The notes under the pieces were generated by a model. The model saw only the letters and a list, made by a program, of their open reading frames with translations, did not search any database and had not been told where the DNA came from. A stretch of DNA of 64,000 bases. Origin: Apus apus. Taxonomy: Eukaryota > Chordata > Aves > Apodiformes > Apodidae. Positions 47,901 through 59,168 of the stretch are shown here, in pieces. Position numbers and translations under genes: made by a program. The stretch spans positions 80,681,342 through 80,745,341 of the forward strand of contig NC_067285.1 of assembly GCF_020740795.1 (NCBI RefSeq). The letters run 5' to 3'. The stretch's first letter is position 1; each line of letters begins with the position of its first letter.

Positions 47901-50760
47901 TCTGAAAGGAAGCCTGAGAGATGCAATTGGTCCTGTGGTTAAAAGTAAACGATAAATAAGTTTTTCTGCTTTAGGCTGATGTATAGAAATCTGCACAATG
48001 TAAATTTGATGATTCGGATATTTTAAAGAACACATACAGAATTGGCTATTTCCTGGTAAATCAAACTGGCATTTAAAATATAAAGGGGGCAATATATTTT
48101 TTAAAAAATAATTATTTTTGCTTTTTAAATATCTGATATCTGAGGTAGGCTGTGCTGCAAATAACTGAGATAAGCAGATTTTAGCAGAAAAGAAGTAGAA
48201 AGTTACTGGAAAGAAAAGGGGAGTGGAGACTAAAACATATGGAATGAAGAGGACAGTAAGTGGAAGTCTGTGATGCAGCCAAGAAGAGTATGAGACAATG
48301 AGGAAGAGCCAGAAAAGAAAACAGGGAAGTACTGTCACTGGCAATGGACAGCAGGCACAAAAGACAAGCAAAGACAGCATTGAGATGCCCAAGATACAAA
48401 TAACAGTACTGGCTGTTTGATTTATCTAGAAAGAGATATAACATTTTCCCAGGAGGCTGATTTCATAGAAGAGAGAGTATGTTAGCAGGGAATGCACTAG
48501 AAATAAAAAGCTTAGATGACTTTAATAGCAACTGCAAAGATTCTTGAAGTAAGTGGAGCAGTAAGAATTCTTTTACCAAGGGGAAAAAGTTGGTCAGATA
48601 ACAAAAAAAACTGAGAAAAAATATTAGTTGAGGAATCACAGATCATGGAAGAAATAAGGATATAATGAAATAATTTAGATTAATTCTGAGAATATTTTAG
48701 AATATTCAGATAGTGAACAGGCAGGTTAGAAATGTAGAATTCTTGGCAAATATATTTACCTTACTGGACAGAGCAGACTGTAAAAGAAAGACAGATTTAA
48801 GTAAAAATCAGGGTTCTGCTGAAGTCAGTGTCCAAAATCTTCAGAAAAGCCAGGATTTCATTCAAAGGACACAAAAGCATGCAGAATAATTCATTAGAAA
48901 TCAGGAGATAGCATCCTAGTGAGCTAATAAAAAGGAAAACATTGTTTAGAAGTGTAGAGACAAAGAAGAGAATAACCTTGAAGTAGAAATCTCAGAATAC
49001 TGATCCCAAAACTCAAGAAAGTTGCCTGTTTTCCTGTTGCTGTATAATTATGATTTAACACCAATGAAACTTACAGAGTTTTACAATTATTTTTGTTTCA
49101 TGTATATACAAGGCTGAATACTCAGTATATTCTGATAGGTGAATTCTGCATGTGGGTGAATATTTAGCAACTTTAAATAAGGGCTGTTATATAAGGAGGC
49201 TTTACAATACACCTCAGTTAAAATCACTTGTTCCTCAAAGCTTACAGAAAGCACTTGTGTGCAGGTTTACAGTACAGTTACAGAAATCATCTTTTTCAGA
49301 ATATTCTAAAAAGTAGAACTGTACTATTAAAAGTTAAAATCCCTTTAATATATTATGCTTGCTATTTTTCTTTAGTCAGCATAATTGGCTATTATGTGGT
49401 CAAATCTCTAGTCTCCTAATCTACAGATACACTAAAGGACCTGGGGAATGTATATGGAACACATTATGCAGTGCATACATCTGTCTACAGTTATGACTGG
49501 CAAAAATCCCTTTTCAGCCAAGTTGAATCCTGCAGAAATGTCAGCTCTCTAGATTTTCTGGCTTGGTTTTGGATTTATCCAAAATAATCTCACTATTTAA
49601 AATGTGAGAAGCTTCACAATCTTCAAACTTGCTCAGTCTCCCCATTTATCTTGAAAAGTTTAATCCAGTAGGAAAATTCAGGCCTTAAAATGAGAATACA
49701 GCCAGATCTTTCATTCAGTAAAGTGCTTCTGTGAGTTGCACGCTAGTTTCTTATGGATAATCGAATTTTTATTTATTTGTATCAAGATTTTATCAGGAAC
49801 TCACCCATTTTAAGAGTTGCTAGGTTCACCTTCGTTAGAAGAATGGGTTTTACATTTCTTAAAGCATGACACTGGATTAAGCATCTTCCAACAGGATTTC
49901 TCCTCGTGTGCTATCACGGTACTTGTTCTTGAGAAGACTTGAGTAGGGTCTCTTTCTTCTGTCTAGCTGTCTGAATTCATGAGACATTTAGGATTGTCTT
50001 ATTTTGAGAACCTGGATCTTCCTGTCAAAATCATTAAAAGCAGCCAACAAGTTAAAAAATGACCTGGTGGAGACTAGAAGTATATAGGTAGTAGAATCAC
50101 AAAAAGAACCCTGATTCCCTGCAATTTTTTTTAGATTATATTAATAGAAAATTCATCCTGTCATAAGGAAAACAGAAGAACAAAACAAGTGGGGTATTTT
50201 TGAGCACATTTCTATCCCTGTTTTCTTAATGGAAAAAGCCAGGGGCTGAATGCCCTGTCTCTCCTGTTCATTTTGTGTTTATAGCCATGTTTAACTTAGA
50301 AGTCTTGCATTTCAATTATAAAAGAAGCTATAATCTGATGTATTCCTAGCTTTCTATGATCATAGCCATCATGTACCTGAAATGACAGCAACTGTAACAG
50401 TTCTACACATCTATTCGAGGAATTACCCTAAATATGGTTTATATACCCTTTATACAATGCAGGAAATTAAAGTGAAGGAATTAAAATAAAAAGAAGTTAA
50501 ATACTATGTCTGTGTAAATCCTATGTATATGTAGAAAAGTACACTTATGCTTCCTTTTCATAGTTTTTTACTTGTGAAATCATCAAAATGACTGCTTGTA
50601 TCCCTGTAACACACAGTTCCCTTTTCAGTTAGGAGGCGTGTGTCATTTATTAGTAGTAGTATGAGTATTATTAGTAGCAGTACTCTTGTTTCATAACGCT
50701 GGGCAGTTGTAACACTAACTGGAACTGGTTTTAAACATTATTTTAACTGACTATGCATGC
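44997..50760. other. Noncoding DNA with purine-skewed segment
   Basis: No gene is recognised in 5.8 kb. A 13-bp tandem duplication (ACCTTAAGATGA-type) lies at 46135-46160. From about 48180 to 49010 the plus strand is strongly purine-rich, which opens two overlapping minus-strand frames (167 codons at 47889-48392 and 87 codons at 48181-48444) that are rich in Leu, Phe and Ser and carry no domain. These are treated as artefacts of composition. Confidence 0.66.
46135..46160. repeat. 13-bp tandem duplication
   Basis: ACCTTAAGATGAT (46135-46147) is followed directly by ACCTTAAGATGAA (46148-46160). Confidence 0.9.
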
Positions 50761-50802
50761 TCGACCAGGGAAAAAAAAAAAAGAAAAGAAAAGAGAATGC
50801 TA

Positions 50803-51185
50803 CGGGCGGGGTGCAGTAGCCTACGGTGTTCACTGAGTGCCGGGCGCCCGCGGGCCCAGCCCCGCCGTCGGGTCCCCCGCTGCTGCGCAAGGGCCGCGCC
50901 AGCCCGGCCCTCCCGCGGCGGCTGCCCCGGGCAGTCCCGCCCCGCTCCGCCGCCGGGCTGGGCCCCGGGGCCCGCTGCGCCCAGCGGGCCGGCCCGGGGT
51001 GACGCCGCGAGGTGGGCCGGGCGCGGAGGCGGGCGGGGAGCGCCCCGGCGGCCGCTCTCAGCTCCTGCCGGGTGTCACGCCTGTGGCGAGGCCGCAAGCC
51101 GGGGAGGGAGGGGAGGCTGTGGCCCTGCCGCGGGCCCGGCCCTCGCCGAGATCTCCCGCCGGCGTCAGAGCTCCGGACATCGCCC
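50803..51185. promoter_or_regulatory. Isolated CpG island, candidate promoter
   Basis: About 380 bases of very GC-rich DNA with about 56 CpG dinucleotides by hand count, set in AT-rich surroundings that contain few CpGs. It includes GGGCGGGG/GGCGGGGAG Sp1-type GC boxes near 50804 and 51031. In birds, as in mammals, such islands usually mark promoters kept unmethylated in the germ line. Long frames exist on both strands (195 codons minus at 50738-51325; 177 and 132 codons plus), but they overlap each other, are made of Pro, Arg, Gly, Ala and Ser, and match nothing I recognise. They follow from the lack of AT-rich stop codons. No convincing TATA box or splice donor was found, so direction of transcription is unknown. 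A purine run lies just left of it. Confidence 0.75.
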
Positions 51186-51477
51186 TGGCTCTTAAAATCC
51201 AGACGTGTTCCCAGTGGACCAAGGGGAGAAGAGCGTGCAAGAACAGCTGGCTGGGATCCTCCCCGTTTCCCCCACAGTCGTGCAGTGCTCCTGCTCCCGT
51301 CCTGAGGCCTAGGCTTTTTAGACACTGGCGCTGGAGTGTATTTGCTTTACTCTTTGCTTTACTCTTCTGAAATTGTAGATGCTTGCTTGCACTTCTAAAT
51401 AGTAGATTACCTTTTTCTATCCAAAATTCACATAACTACTGGGCTTTTATAGATAGAATTGCTCAAAGTCCTGGCAA
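51186..51477. other. Spacer between CpG island and CR1
   Basis: Composition falls back from GC-rich to AT-rich across 51190-51400. If the island drives transcription to the right, this would be first-exon or first-intron sequence. No splice signal stands out. Confidence 0.5.
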
Positions 51478-51844
51478 AAGGTCTCCCCAGAAAAAGGAGG
51501 CCTTATAGCAGCCTTCCAGTACCTGAAGGGGGCCTGCAGGAAAGCTGGGGAGGGGCTTTTTACTAGGGCATGCAGTGATAGGACAAGGGGCAATGGCCTT
51601 AACTAGAGCAGGTTATATTTAGATTGGATATTGGGAAGAAGTTCTTTACTGTGAAGGTCGTGAAGCACTGGAACAGGTTACCCAGAGTGGTGGTGGAGGC
51701 TCCATCCCTGGAGACACTGAGGATCAAGCTTGACGTGGCTCTGAGCAACCTGGCCTAGAGGAAGACGTCCCAGCTTACTGCAGGAGGGTTGGAGTAGATG
51801 ACCTTTAAAGGTCCCTTCGAACCTGAACCCTTCTATGATTCTGT
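51478..51844 (+). mobile_element. CR1 LINE copy 7, 3' stub
   Basis: A plus-strand CR1 fragment of about 0.37 kb. It starts near GTCTCCCCAG in the last part of ORF2 (CAGCCTTCCAGTACCTGAAG), runs through the 3' UTR (GGTTGGAGTAGATGACC) and ends with one TTCTATG and one ATTCTGT unit. Its layout resembles copy 1 more than the others. It lies about 290 bases to the right of the CpG island and has no coding potential. Confidence 0.94.
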
Positions 51845-54800
51845 AAACTCAAGAGTGCTCCACTGAGCTGTGGGTTCCTCTCAGCAGTATGAGAGACAGT
51901 TGGCAGAGACAAAAGGCAGTCAGTTAAAGGAGTTAACTCTTTCTCAGGAAGACTGAAGAAAGGACAATCCTGAAAACCCTTTGAGTATTTCCAGAGGAAA
52001 ATGCTAATAGGTATGTGAAAATGCACACTATGAAGTAGAGCTAAAAATAAGCATGCTTGGTCAGATGAGTTATAGTACTGATTTGCATGTGTATAAATTG
52101 CAGTCAGTTTAAACACATACAAACAGATTGAATGTTGATTGTTGTGAATGCAGAACACATTCTCAGTTATATTGTTTGATTGAAAATCATTATTAGTTTG
52201 CCTATAATTGCCATAATTTATCACATTGTTAAAATTTGCCAGTTATATGGTACTATTTGTCTACAGTTCCACTCTAATTGCACGTAATTAATTATTCGCT
52301 TTGCTCAATTACCCTTAACATACACTTAAAAGTAACCATGAAAATAGCATTTCAAAGAGAATAGAAAAATAATTTCTTAAACTTCATATATGCATTACAG
52401 TTCTGGGTTTTTTTAGAGTGACAAATTAGTGGAAGTATTAAAATAGTAGATCAGATTCCTGTGCTTGATTTCTATGTACTTGAGTGTACTTCAGAGCTAT
52501 ATAATCAGGTAAATTGTAGTGTATGAGGTGACAGGTTATAAAGAGGAATAAACAAAAAATCTGGCTTAAAAGGTCAATCATCTTATTCTTATCCCTTTGA
52601 AAATACAGTCCTGAGACTGAAGGAGGGAAGGCCCCAACCTTGACACAACACTTGCTGATAAAAGACTGGTTTTGCCCTTTCTGGTGAAGGGGTCTTCTGC
52701 AGCTGTAGAAAAAGCAAAACACTTAATACTTGCTCAATGTATCAATGTGAAGAAATAAGAATTTGCATGATTTAGGCCAAAATTACACTTTTAAATGCAA
52801 TTTATGACACAGGTAATAGTTTAAGCAGAGGAGAATCATAGCATCAAACTGTAAAACATTTTCCTGAAGTCAACTCTCTCTAGAAGTTAGAAGCATTTGA
52901 TAATCAGGTAGTTATTATAATCTGACATATACCTGTTATCCATGGTACATATGTATATGCATATATGCATGTGTGTGTACATTTGTAGACCTGGAATCTG
53001 GGAAGAGATTGGTTGTTCCCTCACTTTAGATTGAACACACTGTATATCAGTAATGAGCTTACATGTTTCTTGTATTAAGGAGAAGGGCTGTTGCAAGAGA
53101 GCTCTTCAACAAAGTTGGTTTTTTTACTAACTTAAAAATACCAAAAACATGTATATGCATTTTATAATTATTTTGAGAGCAGTACTGATTGGAGAAAACA
53201 ATTTAATGGACTTATAAATGGATAAGAACAAACCGTACCTCAAAGATGATTGCAGCTCACTTAGGATTCCAAATACCATCCCATTTTCATTCTCAATATA
53301 AATTGAGATTGTATTGTACAGTACATAAATTATTTTCCTCAGCTTTTTAAAAGGCAGTATGTATTAATATTTTAAACTGAAGTAATTGCTTCTTGTTCAG
53401 CAATGGGTTTCATTTATGAGTGTTTATCCCTAGCAAATGGGAAATATGGTTAATCTAAGTTAAAAATGGTTTCTTTAAATAGCTCTAATTACGTTCTGTT
53501 TATATTTGTATTTTTTAGACACTTAAGATTTAATCGGTAGCGGTTCTAGCAAACCATAATGTTTATTAGCTGGTTTTAAATTATTGTTATGGACGGTAGA
53601 TCAGTGAGAAAATAGATGATGATTTGTCTGCTATAACGCATGGTAAATGAATGATGGACCAACACGAAATAGAGAAATTATATATTATATAATTTGATTT
53701 TTATATTAGATATGCAGAGTGAGTGGAAGAAAACTTGAAAAAAGGAAGGGAAGAGCTTCCGTTTCTCATTTAACTTATATGCATTCTCTGTAATTTTCCA
53801 TGTTTGCTGGGTTTGAATCAAAACTTTGGAGTAGTTTTGTTTTTTTAATTTAATTTTGCATCAATCATAACAACTTGTTAGTAGATACTGGCACTCTCTT
53901 AAACCCTAGTAACTGTACACTCCCAAATTATATCTTGTAAACTAGATTTTCTTGTAAACTATATAGTTGCTAGTTCATAGTCATTGAAATTACTATTAGC
54001 ATTTATAAAGTACTGAATGGATCAGATGAAAAATTATTACCAAAGCCTTAATTTTATTGTCTGGCATAATCACCATGCAAGTAAGGAGATGAGTTCTTAG
54101 ATAACCAGGATTTTGTTGTGGTTTTTTTTTTGCAATTAGCTGTGCATGTGAGTAGAAAGACATGACACAAAGTATATAGTAATCTTAAATCCTCCTTTAT
54201 CTGGACCTGTTCAGATAATGTAAAAGAACTAAATGAAAAGTAATTATTTTAAGTTGAATATTATATTTAATAAGATTGCTTTTAAAGAATAAACGATCAA
54301 AGTATTTTTTAATTAAATACTTTGACATGCAGTAGTAAAATATATTAAATACTTAAATGTAGTAAGAAGTCTCCGTTCTTTTAACTAAAATGTAATTAAT
54401 CTGAAATAAAAATTAGGCTGGATTAGATTGGTGTTATGTATTTCTAGGCATTCAGGGTAGAGTTCTGCTGTTCAGTGTAATACAGGAATCAAAACTTGAT
54501 TACTTACGCACACGAGCTAGATTCGCTGGTTGGCTTTGCAATGTTCTTGTGATTTCTGGAAACTGGTTAGAAAGAGGCTATTTCAGGACATGCTTGCCTG
54601 GCATTTCTCCAGAAGGTTGGGCTGTTCAGGATTATCAGAATACCCTGCCTGGGGATGCCTGACATGCTGTGTGTGATCCCAGGAAGATGGGTGTGAGCAA
54701 GCAGGGTGTGTCAGCTCCAGATCAGCAGAATTCTTCTTCTGTAAGGGGGGTCATCAGCAGCTAGCAGAATTGTACTTGGTTCTTTTTTAATATGATTTTA

Positions 54801-55234
54801 TAACTTCTTTTTATATAACTGAATTCTATCAATCTAAAATTGGGCAGTGGTGCTATATATTTGCTTAATGTTGTCACCATTTTTCTGTAGACACCAAGTC
54901 TTTCAGTGACATTATGCACTTGTGCATTTCCATCTGCTTCTGTCCCATCTCCTCAATAACTTTGAAACACGAGTGCTTCAGCTAAATTTAAAAGGAGCTG
55001 GAGGTGTCAAAAATAATTCTATTCTTACAAGCTTCAGGAAGAGAGAAGGCAAGTAACCTCTGAGTGCCCCGTTAGAGAGAAAACAGGCAACAGAAGATCA
55101 ATCCCAGTTAGATACTGGAAAATCCATGTGGGGGGAAAGAAGAGGAATTGGGAGCCTCCTAACTGCAGGAAAACCTTCAGTGTTTCCAACCTTCTTAAAC
55201 AACTAAATCAACTACAAGTGACAGTCACATTGGA
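51845..55234. other. AT-rich noncoding DNA
   Basis: No gene is recognised. The longest frame (139 codons, 51805-52224 minus) begins inside CR1 copy 7 and shows no domain. A short 17-bp tandem duplication starting CTTGTAAACTA lies at 53934-53967. Confidence 0.66.
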
Positions 55235-55654
55235 AAGCAGGTTGAGTTAGTCTGAGGAAAAGGAGGCTGAGAGGCAAACTCATCACCCTCTAACAACTAC
55301 CTTAAAGGGGCTGGAGTGACATGGGTCTTGGCCCCTTCTCCCAAGTGGATAGTGATAGGATCAGAGGAAATGGTGAGACGTTGCGGCAAGAGACGTTCAG
55401 ATGGGATATTAGGAAGAGCTTCTGTAATAAAAATGTGGTCAGGCACTGGAACATCCTACCCTGGAAGGTATTCAAGAAATGTGTAGACGTGACACTTTAG
55501 AGCATGCTGTAGTGGCTGAGATTGTGTTTTTTTTTTCATGGGTGCTTTTTGGTGGGGGGTGTATGGGTGTGTGTTTTTTGGTTTGTGGTTTTGGGTTTTT
55601 TTTTTGTGATCTCAGAGGTCCTTTCCAACCATGACAATTCTGTGATTCTGTGAT
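55235..55654 (+). mobile_element. CR1 LINE copy 8, 3' stub
   Basis: A plus-strand CR1 of about 0.42 kb. It begins near AGTCTGAGGAAAAGGAGGC (end of ORF2), passes through the 3' UTR with GGCACTGGAACATCCTACC, and contains a GT-rich tract at about 55510-55605. It ends CAATTCTGTGATTCTGTGATT. Tail and GT-rich tract mark it as the same subfamily as copy 3. It is too short and mutated to encode anything. Confidence 0.94.
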
Positions 55655-56699
55655 TTTTTCTGGTACTTCAGTTAGTATGTTATGAACATTTAGTGGAAAG
55701 GAATACCTCTGAATTGGTTTAAAAAAAAAAAAAAAAAAGGAATTATTAATTCTAAGTTATAAACTGGTGATATTGAAAGCATTCTTTGAAATACACAATT
55801 TTTACAATCTGTAAAATTATTCTGCTTCTGTTGCAGTTACACTATGTACTTAGACATTAAATGGAATAGCTCTTTTCTCCTTATTAACTTTATTTTATCT
55901 GAAAAAATTAGCAAGGCTTAATAATATCTTACTTTGAATCGGTCCATTTCAGCTGAACCTCTTAAAATATGTGATTTTCCTCTGTGGTTCAGATGATCTT
56001 ATTTTCTTATCTGATCTAGAGTTGTTGAAGGCCTTTTGGAGATTTACAAGTTACTCTTGGAATTAAAAAATAATTTACGCAAATCTATTTTGCTTTAATT
56101 TCCCCTAATAAATGGTAATGCAGAGGTTGTAAAGTAGTGGTTTGCCTTTGTGTATGTGAATAATCTTTGTTTTATTACTGGAAGTTAACTGTAGCAGGGA
56201 ATTGTCTGCTGTTAAAAAAGTGCTCTCAGAAGGTTAATTTATGCAGTTTTAGATATTTAGGGCTTGCTTATTCTCTCTCACAGAAAAAAATAGTAAAAGG
56301 CAGTGTTACCGAAATTATTAGATTGTGTCCTCTTGCCCTGTAAGGAGAGAGAATTTTACTTACAATGAAGAGGAAAATTCAGACAAGATTCCTTTACAAA
56401 GATGACAAGAGTTGTATAGCTGGAAGAGCTCAGCTATGCGCCTGTAAATAAATATTCATGGAAGACTAGAACATTATATATGCTTCTTAAATTTGGCTTT
56501 GAATCTGGTTGCCAGATACGTAAAATAGATGTCAACATCTCCCAAATTTTAAGGCTCCAAACTTGCTCAAGCCTGATTATAGACATTTCTTCCTCCTTTA
56601 GACCTCAGAATTATTTCCGTGATACTGAAACTAAAACCTTTCCAACTTTAGAGGGATATATTGAATCTGAAAGGTTTGGCTCATAGTAAGCATCATGTC
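55655..56699. other. AT-rich noncoding DNA
   Basis: Contains a 17-base poly(A) run around 55722-55738, otherwise nothing recognisable. Confidence 0.68.
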
Positions 56700-56880
56700 C
56701 TGCTCAGGAGGACCCCATCCAATCAATTGCTGGAGGCTGACCCAAACTTCTGGAAAAGTATTTTAATACTATGCTTATGCTCTTCCAGAAGCATCTGTTG
56801 TTGGCCGCTACTGCAGGCAGAACATTGGATTAGGTTGAGCATTGGTCTAACACATTACCCTGCTTTTATATTATGTTGCA
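56700..56880 (+). mobile_element. Old amniote interspersed repeat, class uncertain
   Basis: The segment GCATCTGTTGTTGGCCGC (56789-56806), followed by CAGGCAGAACATTGGATTAGG and ATTGGTCTAACACATTACC, reproduces in order a repeat common in turtles, crocodilians and squamates. Its intact form reads GTTGGCCACTG, then ACAGGATACTGGGCTAG, then CTGGTCTGACCCAGTATGG. The preceding GGAGGCTGACCCAAACTTCTGG also fits that family. The copy is decayed and lacks the usual TTCTTATG-type ending. I do not know its formal name. The overlapping 140-codon frame at 56661-57083 is not a gene. Confidence 0.55.
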
Positions 56881-58830
56881 TGGTCAGTATCTCAAAGTCT
56901 ATCTCTTTTTCTTTTGCTTTCTGGATAACTCTAATAAGGTATATTCCAGACCTCTTTATAGAAGGTCAAATCAGGAATTTAAACCTAGCAGAAACACCTT
57001 TAACAACATTTTGTTATTATTTGCAGGGTGGTCTTTCTCAGTCTGTTTATGTTGGAACTGTTCTATTTTGTATAAATAGTTAATATCATGATAAAGATGA
57101 AAACCTTGTTGCCTTGATGGGTGCAGTAATCACTTGAGGTGTTTGGTCTGTTGTAGGGAGAGAGAGGACTTTAAGCCCTTGCCAGATGGTTGCCCTAATC
57201 ATTGTCCTCTTTTATGCTTTAGACAATCAGTTTCATTCTAGTTGGCATTGGGTCAGGTTCTGTAGTAAAGATTATAGTTGTTTTCCCAACACAAGCATCA
57301 TTCAGTTTCAAAGCCTTAGAGGATACATAAAAGCACTTGGCCTCTACTATCATTTATTCAGGAAGAATTACAAATTAGTGATTAAAGGTCTTAACTCTAG
57401 GGAAACAGGTAAGGGAAGAGGGAAACTCCTAATGCCTCTGAAGATAGGTAGAGAGGTGCCATGCACGTGTTTCTTAGGGTGGCATGCCAGTGGTCTCATG
57501 GAAAAAGGAGAGGTGGCAAGGAATTTGAAGCTGAGTCATGTATATAATTTAGGTTAATTTCTATAAAAAGCCTAAATGTATGTAAACTAAACAGGACAAA
57601 ACTAAATTACCATTCGCAATATCCTTCTGTCTCTGTGTGTAGTTATATCTAACACATACTGAGTCTGATTTAGACAGGGACATTTTTAAAACTATGATTG
57701 CATTGTTCCCCTTTATATTTACTTTCTTAAATCAAATTCTATGTACCCACGGTCATGTATTCAAGTCTGTCCCCCATGGTGTTGCCCCCAATGGCCGATG
57801 CTCATGGCTTCTGTATTGACTCCTGTGATGATGCTTTACTATGCTGATATGGTTCTTCGACCTACCTTGAAAGTTACATTAGTTCACTATAGATTTTGCA
57901 TGGAAGTTCGAATAGATTTATATTTATTCATATGCCCTATGAATCTAGTGATGTTTTCCTCTTTTTTTTTTTTTTTTTTTTTTTTCAAATATGACATTTG
58001 TTTTCCAGTCCCCTAGCTTGAATAGATTTTACAGTTTGAAAAAAGCAGAGAGAAAAGCACAACAGTGCCCCTCACAACTTCTCTCTGATTGTTCTTTTTT
58101 GTTGTTCTTTTTGTTACACAATCAAGTCTTTCATCACTGAGATTAGAAATTACTAAAAACTATTCATTTTGGTGGAAGCTCTGCTGTGCCAGAATTATCC
58201 GCCTTTTAAGGTAGATAATTGCATTCCGTTCTGTATTTACCTGCATTCTTCAAATTCTGAGAGAAAAATGTTCCAAGACAAAGATTTATTTTCAACATTT
58301 TAGAAAGCTGTTCAGATTGTGCATCAATAACATCTCAGCAGGTGGAGGTCCCTTATGATTCCACCATTCAAAAGAATTTCTTTCATATATGGTTAATTCC
58401 AGGACCCGTTTACCACATTATGGTGGTCAATTTGGGACATCTGTGCTGATGAAAATGACTTTTGATTGTGCCTAGATGGCTTTTACATGCAGTACTCCAT
58501 GCTGATTTACTCTCCAGTTCAAAGTGAGATAAAATAGAGCCCATTTTCTGGACAGGGTGTGTTGTTCTTTTTCCTGGCTAGCTAATCAGCATTTATAAGT
58601 CTTATATTGAATTACTTGGTTTCTAATCCCCAGTTTAAGAATATTTCTAGATACTTCTAGTGGTTGTGCTTTTAAAAATTAGACAAGTGGCATTTTTATT
58701 TTATTTGCCATTACTTTTCTTACGTTGCATACTAACATGTCTCTCTGCATCAATAAACAAATAATATGTCATATTTGCTCACATAAGCTTGTATGTATGC
58801 AGAAAAACAGATGCTCTGGCCTTTGAATTT
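56881..58830. other. Noncoding DNA
   Basis: No gene recognised. A 123-codon frame at 57186-57557 has no domain. A 24-base poly(T) run lies at 57962-57985. Confidence 0.66.
57962..57985 (-). repeat. Poly(T) run, 24 nt
   Basis: An uninterrupted run of 24 T. No insertion body is recognised on its left side that would make it a reversed poly(A) tail. Confidence 0.9.
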
Positions 58831-58882
58831 CATAGAGTCGTAGAATCTTAGAATGTCTTGGGTTGGAAGAGACCTCTAATTT
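58831..58882 (-). mobile_element. CR1 3' terminal stub, about 50 bp
   Basis: A very short minus-strand CR1 end. CATAGAGTCGTAGAATC, then TTAGAATGTCTTGGGTTGGAA and GAGACCTCTAA, is the reverse of the terminal 50 bases of CR1 copy 5. It shows reverse transcription stopping almost at once, or later deletion of the rest. Confidence 0.85.
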
Positions 58883-59147
58883 AATAGATTTAGTAGTAGG
58901 AATGGACTACATGAAGAAAGTATTCTTTAAAGCCAGTGGGTGTTATAGAGTTTACTCTGAAATTCACCTTTGAAACTGATTTTTCAGTGTGCTGGTGGTC
59001 TGGATGTGAACTAAATTGCTATTTCAGCCAAAAGCTGGACTGTAAAATGGCTGTGTTAGGATTAAGGCCTGGGTGACTACCTGATAGAATGATGCAATCT
59101 GTCTTACCTGATAGATTCAGCCGGTATCAATCAGAAAAGAAAAGGGG

Positions 59148-59168
59148 AAAAAAAAAAAAAAAAAAAAA
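59148..59168 (+). repeat. Poly(A) run, 21 nt
   Basis: Uninterrupted A-run after GGGG, followed by further A-rich sequence. Confidence 0.9.

Noticed and set aside
47889..48392. 167-codon hydrophobic minus-strand frame that looks like a membrane protein
   Set aside because: The hydrophobicity comes from the purine-rich plus strand (TTT/CTT/TCT codons on the other side). No domain and no supporting splice or start context.
56661..57083. 140-codon frame
   Set aside because: Its N-terminal half is an old repeat and the rest has no recognisable domain.
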